From Couchioplanes caeruleus (lineage in GTDB: Bacteria; Actinomycetota; Actinomycetes; Mycobacteriales; Micromonosporaceae): a stretch of 64,000 nucleotides of DNA. Shown here one piece after another: positions 9,397 through 20,356 of this stretch. The stretch is from positions 7,892,501-7,956,500 of the forward strand of contig NZ_RJKL01000001.1 in the NCBI RefSeq assembly GCF_003751945.1, read 5' to 3'. Every line of letters starts with the position of its first letter. Position 1 is the stretch's first letter. A program made the translations under genes and the position numbers. The notes under the pieces were generated by a model that saw only the letters and a list, made by a program, of their open reading frames with translations, was not told the DNA's origin and ran no database searches.

Positions 9397-9648
9397 TCAG
9401 AGCGGACGCGGTGGCTCGTCGGGCCGACGGGCACGCCCTTCGGCGCCGGCGCGGGCCACGATCGCCTGCAGATGTACGCCGCAGCCGACCTCGATGGCGG
9501 TGGTCGCCGACGCAGTGGGCGCCGAGCGCGTCGCGGATCCGGGACAGCAGGTCCGCATCCAGGTCGGCGAGCAGGCGGTGCCGGGCCTGCAGCGGCGGGC
9601 CAGGACGGTCATCGTCTCGGTGGAGAACCGGGTCCGGCCGTAGGCCAT
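9397..9648 (-). pseudogene. Small ORF with two apparent compensating frame changes, function unknown
   Basis: Reading minus from ATG at 9648, the protein starts well (MAYGRTRFSTETMTVLAR). It then becomes Cys/Trp/Pro-rich and unnatural for about 25 codons, and returns to a normal sequence (TTAIEVGCGVHLQAIVARAG) up to the stop at 9397. In a shifted frame the odd stretch reads as a good amphipathic helix (LQARHRLLADLDADLLSRIRDALG). The simplest reading is two opposite indels, either true decay or sequencing error. An upstream GTG at 9801 would lie inside the hairpin that follows fadD, so translation from there is doubtful. I do not recognise the family. It is 3' of the acyl-CoA ligase on the same strand. 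Confidence 0.4.
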
Positions 9649-9793
9649 CTGCACGGTGCGCAGCAGCGCGGCCGGGTCGCACGCGGCCGCGCTGCGCACG
9701 TCGCGGATGAGCCGGCCGTGCTGGTATTGCTGGTTCGGCGGGGGCGATGCCTGGGCGCCCTGGACGGCCGGTTCGCTTGTCGCCGGAGCGTCC

Positions 9794-9813
9794 GGCACCA
9801 CCTCCGTGGTGCC
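9794..9813 (-). terminator. Terminator-like hairpin directly after fadD
   Basis: GGCACCAC (9794-9801) and GTGGTGCC (9806-9813) form a perfect 8-bp stem with a 4-nt loop, abutting the TAA stop of the acyl-CoA ligase on the minus strand. No T-tract follows, as is usual for actinobacterial stem-loop terminators. Confidence 0.6.
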
Positions 9814-11457
9814 TTACCCGTCGGTCCGTGTCACCGGGAGGTCGCCGGCGGCGTAGTCGGCGCGTATCCGCCGCTTGTCGAACTTGCCGACGCTGGTCTT
9901 GGGCACCGCCTCGATGAATGCCCACCGCTCCGGCAGTTGCCAGCGGGCCAGCTTGTCGGCGAGGAAGCCGCGCAGCGCGTCGCCGTCGACCTGCGCATCC
10001 TCGTTGATCACGACCGCGGCGAGTGGACGTTCACCCCACTTGTCATCCGGGACGCCGACCACGCACGCTTCGAGAACCGCCGGATGCGCCATGATCGCGT
10101 TCTCCAGCTCCACCGAGCTGATCCACTCCCCACCGGACTTGATGACGTCCTTGGCCCGATCGGTCAGGGTGACGTACCCGTCAGCGGACAGCGTGCCGAC
10201 GTCGCCGGTGCGCAGCCAGCCGTCGCGGAACTTCTCCGGGTCGGACTCGCCTTCGGCCAGGTAGCCGGCGGTGATCCACGGGCCGCGGACCTCCAACTCG
10301 CCCACGGCCCTGCCGTCGACGGGCATCACCTCGCCGGCCGGGTCCACGATGCGTGCCTGGACGCCTGCCGGCACCCGTCCCTGCGTGTAGCGGTAGGCCC
10401 ACGCCTCGGCTCTGTTGACGCCCGCGGGAGGGCGCGCTACCGAGCCCAGGGGTGAGGTCTCGGTCATGCCCCAGGCATGGATCACCTCGATGTCGTGCCG
10501 TTCGGAGAACGCGTGCATCAACGCAGGCGGGCAGGCGGAGCCGCCGACGATGACCTCCCGCAGCGAGGAGGTGTCGACCGGCGCGGCGTCGAGGTGGGCC
10601 AGCAGGTCGGCGAAGATGGTCGGCACCGCGCCGGCGAGGGTGGGCCGCTCGCCGGCGATCATCGCGGCCAGCGGTGCGGCCTGCAGGAACCGGTCCGGCA
10701 TGATCAGGGAACTGCCGCTCATCAGCGCGGCGTAGGGCAGGCCCCAGGCCATCGCGTGGAACATCGGCACCATGCACAGCGCGCGCGTCGCCGGGCTCAG
10801 CCCGAACGTCTCGGCCATGCACACTTCCATCGAGTGCAGGTAGACGGAGCGATGCGAGTACGCGATGCCCTTGGGGTTGCCGGTCGTGCCGGAGGTGTAG
10901 CACAGCGCGGCGGCGTCGTCCTCGTCCACGACCGGCCAGTCGTAGCCGTCGGGTCTGCCGGCGAGCAGGTCGTTCCAGCGGTGCACCCCCACGTCCTCCT
11001 TGCGCAGTGCCGAGAGGTCTGCGTCGCCGCAGACGATGACGTGCTCGACGGTGCTCAGGTGCGGCAGGATGCCGACCAGCAGCGGGATCAACGCGGAGTC
11101 GACGATCACCACGCGGTCCATGGCGTGGTGGGCGATGTAGACGAGCTGCTCGGGGAAGAGCCGGATATTGAGGGTGTGCAGCACCGCGCCCATGCTGGGC
11201 ACGGCCAGGTACGCCACCAGGTGCTCGGCGTTGTTCCACATCAGCGTGGCGACCCGCTGGTCGCCGGTGATGCCGAGGTCGTCGCGAAGGGCATGTGCCA
11301 GCCTGGCGGCCTGGCGGCCCACCTCGGCGAACGTGATGCGCGAGGGACCGCTGTCCGTGCCGGTCCAGGTGACCACCTCGGCGGTGGCGTGGACCGTACT
11401 GCCGTGCTCCAACAGGCGGGATACCTGCAACGGGGTGTCCATCATCGTGCTTCGCAT
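9814..11457 (-). CDS. Long-chain fatty-acid-CoA ligase (AMP-forming acyl-CoA synthetase)
   Basis: Activates a carboxylic acid, probably a medium- or long-chain fatty acid, to its acyl-CoA through an acyl-AMP. The 547-residue ANL-superfamily enzyme has the P-loop-like YTSGTTGNPKG (about residues 184-194), the GMTETSP adenine-binding motif, the hinge region GWLRTGDVGTL, DRAKDVIKSGGEWIS, and the catalytic C-terminal Lys in TSVGKFDKRRI. The start ATG at 11457 gives MRSTMMDTPLQVSRLLEHG, the usual opening of this actinobacterial subgroup. A small ORF upstream overlaps this start by 16 nt. A hairpin follows the stop. Confidence 0.93.
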   Translation of the reverse strand: MRSTMMDTPLQVSRLLEHGSTVHATAEVVTWTGTDSGPSRITFAEVGRQAARLAHALRDDLGITGDQRVATLMWNNAEHLVAYLAVPSMGAVLHTLNIRLFPEQLVYIAHHAMDRVVIVDSALIPLLVGILPHLSTVEHVIVCGDADLSALRKEDVGVHRWNDLLAGRPDGYDWPVVDEDDAAALCYTSGTTGNPKGIAYSHRSVYLHSMEVCMAETFGLSPATRALCMVPMFHAMAWGLPYAALMSGSSLIMPDRFLQAAPLAAMIAGERPTLAGAVPTIFADLLAHLDAAPVDTSSLREVIVGGSACPPALMHAFSERHDIEVIHAWGMTETSPLGSVARPPAGVNRAEAWAYRYTQGRVPAGVQARIVDPAGEVMPVDGRAVGELEVRGPWITAGYLAEGESDPEKFRDGWLRTGDVGTLSADGYVTLTDRAKDVIKSGGEWISSVELENAIMAHPAVLEACVVGVPDDKWGERPLAAVVINEDAQVDGDALRGFLADKLARWQLPERWAFIEAVPKTSVGKFDKRRIRADYAAGDLPVTRTDG

Positions 11458-11693
11458 GCGTCACCTCGGGTCGTCGGGAATGGGTCTACGTCGCTACTGA
11501 CGAGCTCGGCCACATGGAATTTGATCGACGCGGCGCCGAACTTCCCTTCCGAGTTCTGACCGACCGCGAGGGGGAAGGCCTGCGTCGCCATCGCGTCCCC
11601 CGAAGCCTTCTCCGGAGGGACCGGGACCGTCACCGCCCCGCGGCTCTGCGCCGCGATCGTCGACCGGCCGCCGTTACGTGATTGTCCAAGCAT
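11442..11693 (-). CDS. Possible small ORF or gene fragment overlapping the acyl-CoA ligase start
   Basis: An 83-codon frame whose middle (about codons 8-65) shows the strong G/C third-position bias of real genes here. The protein is soluble-looking (SGDAMATQAFPLAVGQN, then EGKFGAASIKFHVAELVSS), with no signal peptide, membrane helix or motif I recognise. The stop overlaps the ligase ATG by 16 nt, which would fit coupling, but the last 15 codons have poor codon use, as expected of a promoter region. It could be a small gene, the remnant of a larger one, or chance. Nothing else is evident between 11458 and 11782. Confidence 0.3.
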   Translation of the reverse strand: MLGQSRNGGRSTIAAQSRGAVTVPVPPEKASGDAMATQAFPLAVGQNSEGKFGAASIKFHVAELVSSDVDPFPTTRGDACEAR

Positions 11694-11782
11694 CGTCGTC
11701 GAGTGTCGGGCGTCGATTCCCGGCGCAGGCGGAGTTCGGACGAGTTCGGACGACGCCCCGGGACGCCGACGCCCGAGGACCG

Positions 11783-14284
11783 CTATTGCCGTTCGGAGCT
11801 GGTTGCGGTGGGGTCCACATCGGCCAGGTGAGCGCGGGTCTGGTAGGCCTCGGGCCGGCCGAGGCCGGTGTAGAGGGCCAATGCGTACCGGTAGTGCTCG
11901 CGGGCGAGGACCCGGTTGCCGAGGGCGCGGTGGGCGTGGCCGATGCCGGTGAGGGCGCGAGCCTGTTGCGGACGATCACCGGTGTCGGCGACGACGGCGT
12001 GGGCAGCGGTGTGGTGGTTCAGGGCGTCGCAGGGACGGCCGGCTGTGTGGGCGGCTTCACCGAGGCTGTTGAGCACTCGGGCCTCGCCGTACCGGTCGCC
12101 GGCGGCGCGGCAGATGGCCAGGGCCTGGTGGTAGTGCTCGGCGGCTTCGACCGGGTGGCCGAGGCGGGTGTGGAGGAGGCCGAGGCCTTCATGCGTCCAC
12201 GTTTCGCCGGCATGATCGCCCACCTGCAGAAACAGGGCCAGGGCCCTCTGGAGATGGCCGGCGGCCGACCCGGGCCGGCCCAACTCCAGATGTATCAGGC
12301 CGAGACCTTCCAGCGCGTAGGCTTCGCCGACGCGGTCGTCCACCTGCCGGAACACGGTCAGGGCCTGCGCACTGCGGTCGATGGCCATCTGATGACGGCC
12401 CGGTGGCTCGTCACCGTCGCCGAGGTTGTCGGAGGCGCGGCCCTGGCCGGCCAGGTGGTCGGCGTGCCGGAACAGATTCACGGCCTCCTGCAGGGACTCG
12501 GCGGCCCACCCGTACCGGCCGAGCCGCCCGTAAGTGAAGCCGATGTCGATCAGGCCATGGGCCTGTCCGATCGGGTCGCCGCTCTGACGAGCGGCATGGT
12601 GGCCGTGACCGTGCACCATCACTGCGTCGGCATTGTGGCCGCCGGCGGCTAGATAGCGTTGCAGTACGCGCGAGAGCAGGGTGGTGTGGGCCGGCCAGCC
12701 GCGCGTGGCGGTGTGGACAGCGACCGCTACCAGGGCGGGCCGTTCGGTGTCCAACCACTCTCGCGCGCTGTCGGGGTCGGGCAGCTCCGGGGTGGGGGTA
12801 CCGGCTGGGAGGATCCGGGGCCGAATGAGTGCTTCGGCCGGGTGCAGGGTGTTCATGGCGGCCGCAGATGTGGCGAGGTAGTGGTCGAAGAGGCGGGTCA
12901 GCGCGGCGCGGCGGGCGGGCGGAGGTTCTTCGTCGGTGGCGCGGATCGTGGCGTAGGCACGGGTGAGGTCGTGGAAGGTGTACCGGCCGGGGGCGGCCTG
13001 CTCGAGCAGGTGATCGTCGCGCAGGTGGTGCAGGCGAGCCCGGGCGGTGTCCAGGTCGGTGTCGGCCAAAGCTGCGGCGGCGTACGCGTCCAGGTCCTGT
13101 CCGGGGTGCAGGGCGAGCAGGCGCAGCAGTCGCCGCTGGTCGGCGGGTAGGTGCTGGTAGGACAGGGTGAGGGCGAGTTCGATGCCGGTGTCCAGACGCC
13201 GGTCGTGGTGGCGTTCGTCGAGCCGGTCGGCGTGATCGGTCAGCGTCCAGCCCGGCGTGTTGCGGATGTGCCCGGCGACCAGGCCCAGAGCCAGCGGCAG
13301 GTAGCCGCAGCGCCGGGCGATGCGGTCCGCGGCGCGCGGATCGGAGCCGGCGGGAACCCCGGGTACCGTCCGGGCCAGGAATGCCAGTGCCTCGTCGGGG
13401 TTGAAGGCGTCCACGGACAGGTGGGTCGCGGGGTGCAGGTCGGCCAGGCGGCGCCGGCTGGTGACCAGGGTGAGACACCCCGGTGTGGCCGGCAGCAGCG
13501 GGCGGACCTGCTCGGTGGTGGCGGCGTTGTCCAGCACCACCAGGGCGCGGGTGCCGGCGAGGCGGCCGCGGTAGGCGGCGGCGCGCGCTTCCAGACCGTG
13601 CGGTATCTGCTGGCCGGGCACCCCGAGCAGGCGCAGAAACCCGTCCAGGACCGCGGCCGGGTCGGCCGGCGGCTGGGCCGGGTCGGGATCGAACCCGCGC
13701 AGGTCGACGAACAGCACCCGCTCGAACGGCTGCTCCCGGTGAAGGAGGTGTCCGGCGTGGACGGCGAGCCGGGTCTTGCCGACCCCGGCCATCCCCTCGA
13801 TCGCGGAGACAACCACCGCCTTCCCGCCCTGTACCGCGCAGCGGAGTCGGTCGAGTTCGCCGGTGCGGCCGGTGAACCCGTCGAGGTCCTGCGGCAGGCT
13901 GTCCTGAACCCGGACCCGAGACACCGCTTCGATCTCCCCGCCGATCACCCGCAACGCCTGGCGCCACAGGGCCACGTACCCGGTGTCGGGATGCAGCGCC
14001 TGGATCACCGCGATCACCAGGTCGGTGTCCCACCGGCGACGACCGGGCCGGAAGCAGTACGCGACGGTCGATTTGCACACCAGCTCACCGGCCGGCCGGC
14101 CCGCCGCGGTCCAGGCCGCGTTGATCCGATCCTTGATCGTCCCGTAGGAGGGGTTACCGGCCCAGACCTTCAACAACCGCAACCGCTTGACGAGATCGGC
14201 GAGGCTACTCGCCTGCGCCGGATCAGGCAGCGTGGTGAAGGCGTCCACCGGCGTGGTGGTCACCGGCTCCCCTGACCGCGGCAT
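11783..14284 (-). CDS. STAND-family regulator: N-terminal helical domain, NB-ARC ATPase, TPR repeats
   Basis: A predicted signal-transduction ATPase of the AfsR/NB-ARC class, without the SARP DNA-binding domain. Of 833 residues, 1-110 form a helical domain (LADLVKRLRLLKVWAGNPSY...) like those preceding many actinomycete NB-ARC proteins. The P-loop GMAGVGKTRLA lies near 163-173. Walker-B-like ALVVLDNA, sensor LVTSRRRL and the GYLPLALGL (GxP) motif follow. A winged-helix region precedes TPR repeats (about 590-830) with the period GEAYALEGLGLIHLELGRPG. One TPR is irregular (DNLGDGDEPPGRH, near 12410), as if a few residues were lost. The start at 14284 (MPRSGEPVTTT) is the first sensible ATG. The output is unknown, with no obvious effector gene beside it. 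Confidence 0.85.
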   Translation of the reverse strand: MPRSGEPVTTTPVDAFTTLPDPAQASSLADLVKRLRLLKVWAGNPSYGTIKDRINAAWTAAGRPAGELVCKSTVAYCFRPGRRRWDTDLVIAVIQALHPDTGYVALWRQALRVIGGEIEAVSRVRVQDSLPQDLDGFTGRTGELDRLRCAVQGGKAVVVSAIEGMAGVGKTRLAVHAGHLLHREQPFERVLFVDLRGFDPDPAQPPADPAAVLDGFLRLLGVPGQQIPHGLEARAAAYRGRLAGTRALVVLDNAATTEQVRPLLPATPGCLTLVTSRRRLADLHPATHLSVDAFNPDEALAFLARTVPGVPAGSDPRAADRIARRCGYLPLALGLVAGHIRNTPGWTLTDHADRLDERHHDRRLDTGIELALTLSYQHLPADQRRLLRLLALHPGQDLDAYAAAALADTDLDTARARLHHLRDDHLLEQAAPGRYTFHDLTRAYATIRATDEEPPPARRAALTRLFDHYLATSAAAMNTLHPAEALIRPRILPAGTPTPELPDPDSAREWLDTERPALVAVAVHTATRGWPAHTTLLSRVLQRYLAAGGHNADAVMVHGHGHHAARQSGDPIGQAHGLIDIGFTYGRLGRYGWAAESLQEAVNLFRHADHLAGQGRASDNLGDGDEPPGRHQMAIDRSAQALTVFRQVDDRVGEAYALEGLGLIHLELGRPGSAAGHLQRALALFLQVGDHAGETWTHEGLGLLHTRLGHPVEAAEHYHQALAICRAAGDRYGEARVLNSLGEAAHTAGRPCDALNHHTAAHAVVADTGDRPQQARALTGIGHAHRALGNRVLAREHYRYALALYTGLGRPEAYQTRAHLADVDPTATSSERQ

Positions 14285-14661
14285 CACCCACCCCCATCGA
14301 CCGAATCCGATGTTCCAGGGTTCGAGGCTAGCGACCGCACCACCGACGACAGTCCTCCAAAGACACTTCACGCCGTCGGACCCATGACGGAACCCCCTCC
14401 GACGTCGGCACCTCACCGGGCCGATCGAGAAAGGGGAGCACACGACCATCGACGGGAGAGAAAAGTGAAGCATCGATTCGAGCGGCCGTCACCGCTGCGC
14501 TGACGCGCGACGACGCAGGAACCCCACACATCTGAAGGACGTACACAGGGATTCGAGAAGGCGTCTGACTTTCGTCCCGACAATTCGGCGACCCGATCCG
14601 GTGCTGATGTGGACCTGCTCCGGAGCCGTCAACCAGCAATGGCTCTACTGATGTGAATGCG
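14285..14661. other. Intergenic region upstream of the NB-ARC gene
   Basis: About 375 bp of visibly lower GC and poor third-position bias in all frames, consistent with promoter DNA rather than a gene. TTGACG on the minus strand near 14627-14632 could be a -35, with CATCAG 17 bp further on as a weak -10. I see no small gene, RNA or large repeat. A terminator for the transporter fragment starts at its right end. Confidence 0.5.
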
Positions 14662-14692
14662 GGTGGCGACCGGTTTCCCGCCGGTCGCCACC
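14662..14692 (-). terminator. Strong stem-loop terminator after the BASS transporter fragment
   Basis: GGTGGCGACCGG (14662-14673) pairs perfectly with CCGGTCGCCACC (14681-14692): 12 bp with a 7-nt loop, 38 nt beyond the stop of the minus-strand gene. No U-run follows. Confidence 0.75.
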
Positions 14693-14730
14693 TGGGCAGG
14701 TCAGTGCGCGCACTCTTCGCGCCGGCAGGA

Positions 14731-15201
14731 TCACGCGGGGAGGCTCGCTCGGTCCTGCCGCCCGGTGACGAGGTATCCGAAGGCGGTGGCGGTGAAGAAC
14801 ATGACGAGGCCGTACACCGCGGCGGGAATCGCCATCTCGGTGCTGTTCAGCAAGGTGGGGCTGATCGCGATGGTGATCGCCAGGGTGCTGTTGTGGATGC
14901 CGATCTCCATGCCGGCGGCGATCGATTCGCGTCTGCCGACCCCGGCCAGCCTCGGCGCGCCGCCGGGCGACGCGGCGAGCAGCATCATGCCGACCGCCGG
15001 TGCGGGCGGCAGGTCCAGCGCGAGGACCAGACCGAAGCAGAGCGCGGGCAGCAGCAGTGCCTGGCAGCCGAGCGCGATCAGCGCCGGTCTGGGATACCGC
15101 ACCACGCGGCGGAAATCCGCCACGGCCAGGCCCAGCCCGAGGCCGAGCATGATGATGCCGAGCGCGATCGGCAGCCCGACAGCCGTCAATGACGAGTCCA
15201 T
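14731..15201 (-). pseudogene. Bile acid:sodium symporter (BASS) family gene with internal deletion
   Basis: BASS transporters usually have 280-330 residues and 9-10 membrane helices. This ORF has 156. Residues 1-84 match the N-terminal helices (IALGIIMLGLGLGLAVADFRR, ALIALGCQALLLPALCFGL and the AASPGGA motif). The sequence then jumps to the C-terminal part (ESIAAGMEIGIHNSTLAI, then ISPTLLNSTEMAIPAAVYG). The middle, about 120-150 residues including several helices of the substrate path, is missing, with the join near 14950 in frame. The signature GMEIGIHN survives. It keeps an open frame and a strong terminator, so it may still be transcribed, but transport is unlikely. An expressed half-size form cannot be excluded. 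Confidence 0.7.
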
Positions 15202-15402
15202 GGCGCAGTATTCTGCCCCGGCCTGCGGGCGCGAGGGATCCTCGTCTCGGCTACCGGAGATGAGTCGCCTGATTGCCGCCTCGACGGACAGAAACGCCGA
15301 ACCACCCGGTCCCGCCCTCCTGGATCAGGCCCCAGCCTTTTCTCACCGGTCAGCGCGAGGTACCGGTCCTCGCCCACCTCCCACCGCGGCCGAGGGCGGA
15401 GG

Positions 15403-16773
15403 TCACGGCAGCGCGCGGCGCACCGCGGCGACGATGCGGTCCTCGTCCGCCTCGCCGGTACGCCAGTTGGAGAAGGCGAGCCGCAGCGCCGGTGTGCCGG
15501 CGTACACCGTGGGTGTCACGAACGCTTCGCCGGTCTCCGCGATGGTCCGGGCCGCCGCGGCCTGGTCGCCCGGGAGGGCCAGGCAGACGACGTTCAGTCG
15601 TACCGGGGCCAGCAGCCGGACCCCGGGCAGCTCCGCGAGGCGCGCACCGACCCGCTGGGCGGACGCGATGTTGCGGGTCACGATGTCGCGGTGCCCGTCA
15701 CGGCCGTAGGCCGCGAGCGAGAACCAGGCGGCCAGCGCCCGCAGGCGGCGCGAGTTCTCCGGGGTGTGGTGCAGGAAGTCGGGCCGCTCGGTCAGCGGGC
15801 CGAGGTACGCGGCGGCGTTGCTGAACACCTTCAGCTGCAGGTCCGTCCGGCGCGTGAACTGCACCGCCGAGTCGTACGGGACGTTCAGCCACTTGTGCAG
15901 GTCGACGCAGATCGAGTCGGCCTCGGCCAGCCCGTCGAGCAGCGGCGCGTGCGCGGGGCTCAGCGCGGCGAAGGCGCCGAACGCCGCGTCGACGTGCAGC
16001 CAGAACGGGTACTCCCGGCGCAGCTCGACGATCGCCCGCAGATCGTCGTAGTCGACGGTGTTCACGGTGCCGGCGTTGGCGACCACGATCGCCGGGCGGC
16101 CGGCGCGGGCCGCCAGCGCGGCGCGCAGCGCCGCCACGTCGACCGCTTCGCGGTCCGGCCGGACCGGCACCTGCCGCAGCGCACCGCGGCCCAGACCCAG
16201 CATGGACAGTGCCTTGAAGATGCTGGAGTGCGGTGCGCCGGAGAACACCGCCGTCTCGCCGAGTGCCGCGACGCCCTGCTGGGCGACGTCCACGCCGAGC
16301 CGTTCGCCCAGCCACTCCCGGCCGATCGCCAGACCCACCATGTTGGACATGGTGGCGCCGCTGACGAAGGCGCCGCCGTGCCCGTCCGGCAGGCCGAACA
16401 GCTCGCGCAGCCAGCCGAGTGTCTCCCGCTCCAGATCGCCGGCCGACGAGCCGATCTCCGGCCCCGCGTTCTGGTCGAAGACGCCGGTCAGCCAGTCGCC
16501 GGCCAGTCCGGCCGGGGTGGCACCGCCGGTGACGAAACCCAGGTACCGGGGTCCGGCGCTGCCGGAGAACCCGGGCGCCCACCGGTCGGCGAAGCTCGCC
16601 AGGGCCCCGGCCAGCCCGGCCCCGTCCGCCGGCAGCGGCATCGCCGGCTGCTGTGCGGGCGAGTGGGCCGCGGGACGGTCGTCCAGTCCGTCGAGCACGT
16701 CGACGGCCAATCGGCGGATGGACTCCAGCAGTGCGGGGAACGTCGCGAGGTCGTCGGCGAGTCGAGGATGCAT
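15403..16773 (-). CDS. Pyridoxal-phosphate-dependent decarboxylase, group II (aromatic amino acid decarboxylase-like)
   Basis: Predicted cytosolic PLP enzyme removing the carboxyl group of an amino acid, most like aromatic-L-amino-acid or tyrosine decarboxylases. The 456-residue protein has the cofactor-ring region VSGATMSNMVGLAIGRE, ANAGTVNT, the Asp-containing HVDAAFGAF, and the Schiff-base lysine in DLHKWLNVPYDSA (about residue 290). It ends with the small C-terminal domain (LRLAFSNWRTGEADEDRIV). ATG at 16773 lies 9 nt downstream of the stop of a decayed GGDEF gene on the same strand. Substrate is not determinable by eye. Nothing adjacent indicates a biosynthetic cluster. Confidence 0.88.
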   Translation of the reverse strand: MHPRLADDLATFPALLESIRRLAVDVLDGLDDRPAAHSPAQQPAMPLPADGAGLAGALASFADRWAPGFSGSAGPRYLGFVTGGATPAGLAGDWLTGVFDQNAGPEIGSSAGDLERETLGWLRELFGLPDGHGGAFVSGATMSNMVGLAIGREWLGERLGVDVAQQGVAALGETAVFSGAPHSSIFKALSMLGLGRGALRQVPVRPDREAVDVAALRAALAARAGRPAIVVANAGTVNTVDYDDLRAIVELRREYPFWLHVDAAFGAFAALSPAHAPLLDGLAEADSICVDLHKWLNVPYDSAVQFTRRTDLQLKVFSNAAAYLGPLTERPDFLHHTPENSRRLRALAAWFSLAAYGRDGHRDIVTRNIASAQRVGARLAELPGVRLLAPVRLNVVCLALPGDQAAAARTIAETGEAFVTPTVYAGTPALRLAFSNWRTGEADEDRIVAAVRRALP

Positions 16774-16782
16774 GCTCCTACG

Positions 16783-17123
16783 CTAGGCGGCCGCCCGGAA
16801 TCCGATCGTGGCCAATTCCGGGCTCCTGGACCGTGCCTTCCGGCGGTAGAGGGCCGCGTCGGCGTGGGCGTGAAGGCGGTCGAAGTCGTGGCCGTGCCGG
16901 TCCAGGTCAGCAGCTCATCCCCGGCCTGGTGACCGTAGCGGTCGTTGATCTCCTTGAACCGGTCCAGGTCGATCAGGACGAGGGTCAGCGGTCGGCCGCC
17001 GCGCTCGCTCGCGGCCGGTTCCGCGTGGAGGCGCTCGTCGAAGCCACGCCGGTCGAGGCAACCGGTCAGCGCCAGGGCCGGTCCCACCGCTCCCTGCACT
17101 GCGCTGGCACGGATCGCCCGCAC
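16783..17123 (-). pseudogene. Remnant of a GGDEF (diguanylate cyclase) gene
   Basis: The minus strand first reads LTGCLDRRGFDERLH, then LTLVLIDLDRFKEINDRYGH and QAGDELL, the first third of a GGDEF domain. Directly afterwards, in another frame, comes DFDRLHAHADAALYRRKARS, the last third, ending at TAG (16783-16785). About 80-90 residues in between are gone, including the GGDEF active-site loop and I-site, and the frame changes at the join near 16908. It cannot make c-di-GMP. It lies just upstream of the decarboxylase and may be the 3' relic of a larger sensor gene. An intact GGDEF protein is encoded at 24013-25530. Confidence 0.75.
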
Positions 17124-17187
17124 CTCGCCGGGGGGCGCGGGTCCCGCGACATCCCGGCGGATTCGGATCCCGGGCCGGCCCCAGCAC

Positions 17188-17193
17188 TAGACT
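17188..17193 (+). promoter_or_regulatory. Candidate -10 element giving near-leaderless glyQS mRNA
   Basis: TAGACT ends 8 nt before the ATG at 17202, so transcription would start at or just before the start codon. No ribosome-binding site precedes that ATG, which agrees with leaderless translation. No T-box leader motif was found upstream. Confidence 0.45.
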
Positions 17194-17201
17194 GAGGCCC
17201 C

Positions 17202-20147
<2,946 letters not shown>

Positions 20148-20285
20148 GGCGGCGGGTCAGTTCGGACGCAGCACAGGCGGGTCCGGAACTCGGCTCTGGC
20201 GCGACAAGCGTGAGGTGATCCTCTGCTGGCATGATCCTGCTTGGTGGCGAGCAGCGTTCGCGGCAGAGCCCGGCAGGAGGCGACA

Positions 20286-20324
20286 GTGGGCTTTTTCGGC
20301 ACCTATCTGTTCGACTGCCGATGA
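20286..20324 (+). pseudogene. Truncated start of a MGFFGTYLFD-type hypothetical gene
   Basis: AGGAGG (20275-20280), a 5-nt spacer and GTG lead into VGFFGTYLFDCR and then TGA after 12 codons. Proteins beginning MGFFGTYLFDG are, from memory, a recurring actinomycete hypothetical family of a few hundred residues. Here a well-formed translation start and the first ten diagnostic residues remain, but nothing recognisable follows before the convergent mannosyltransferase stop at 20357. It is probably a gene stump left by deletion. A functional 12-residue peptide is unlikely but possible. Confidence 0.45.
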
Positions 20325-20356
20325 TCGAGGACCTTCCGCGCTGACGGAGAGGCGCG

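Noticed and set aside
6353..9643. A 1096-codon plus-strand frame over the acyl-CoA dehydrogenase and helicase
   Set aside because: Antisense shadow of two well-supported minus-strand genes.
9649..9801. Longer start (GTG 9801) for the frameshifted small ORF
   Set aside because: Start lies within the post-fadD hairpin and has no SD; possible but weak.
16800..17201. Glycine T-box or riboswitch before glyQS
   Set aside because: No GGTGGNACCGCG-type antiterminator. The region encodes a GGDEF relic on the other strand, and the promoter appears to sit right at the ATG.
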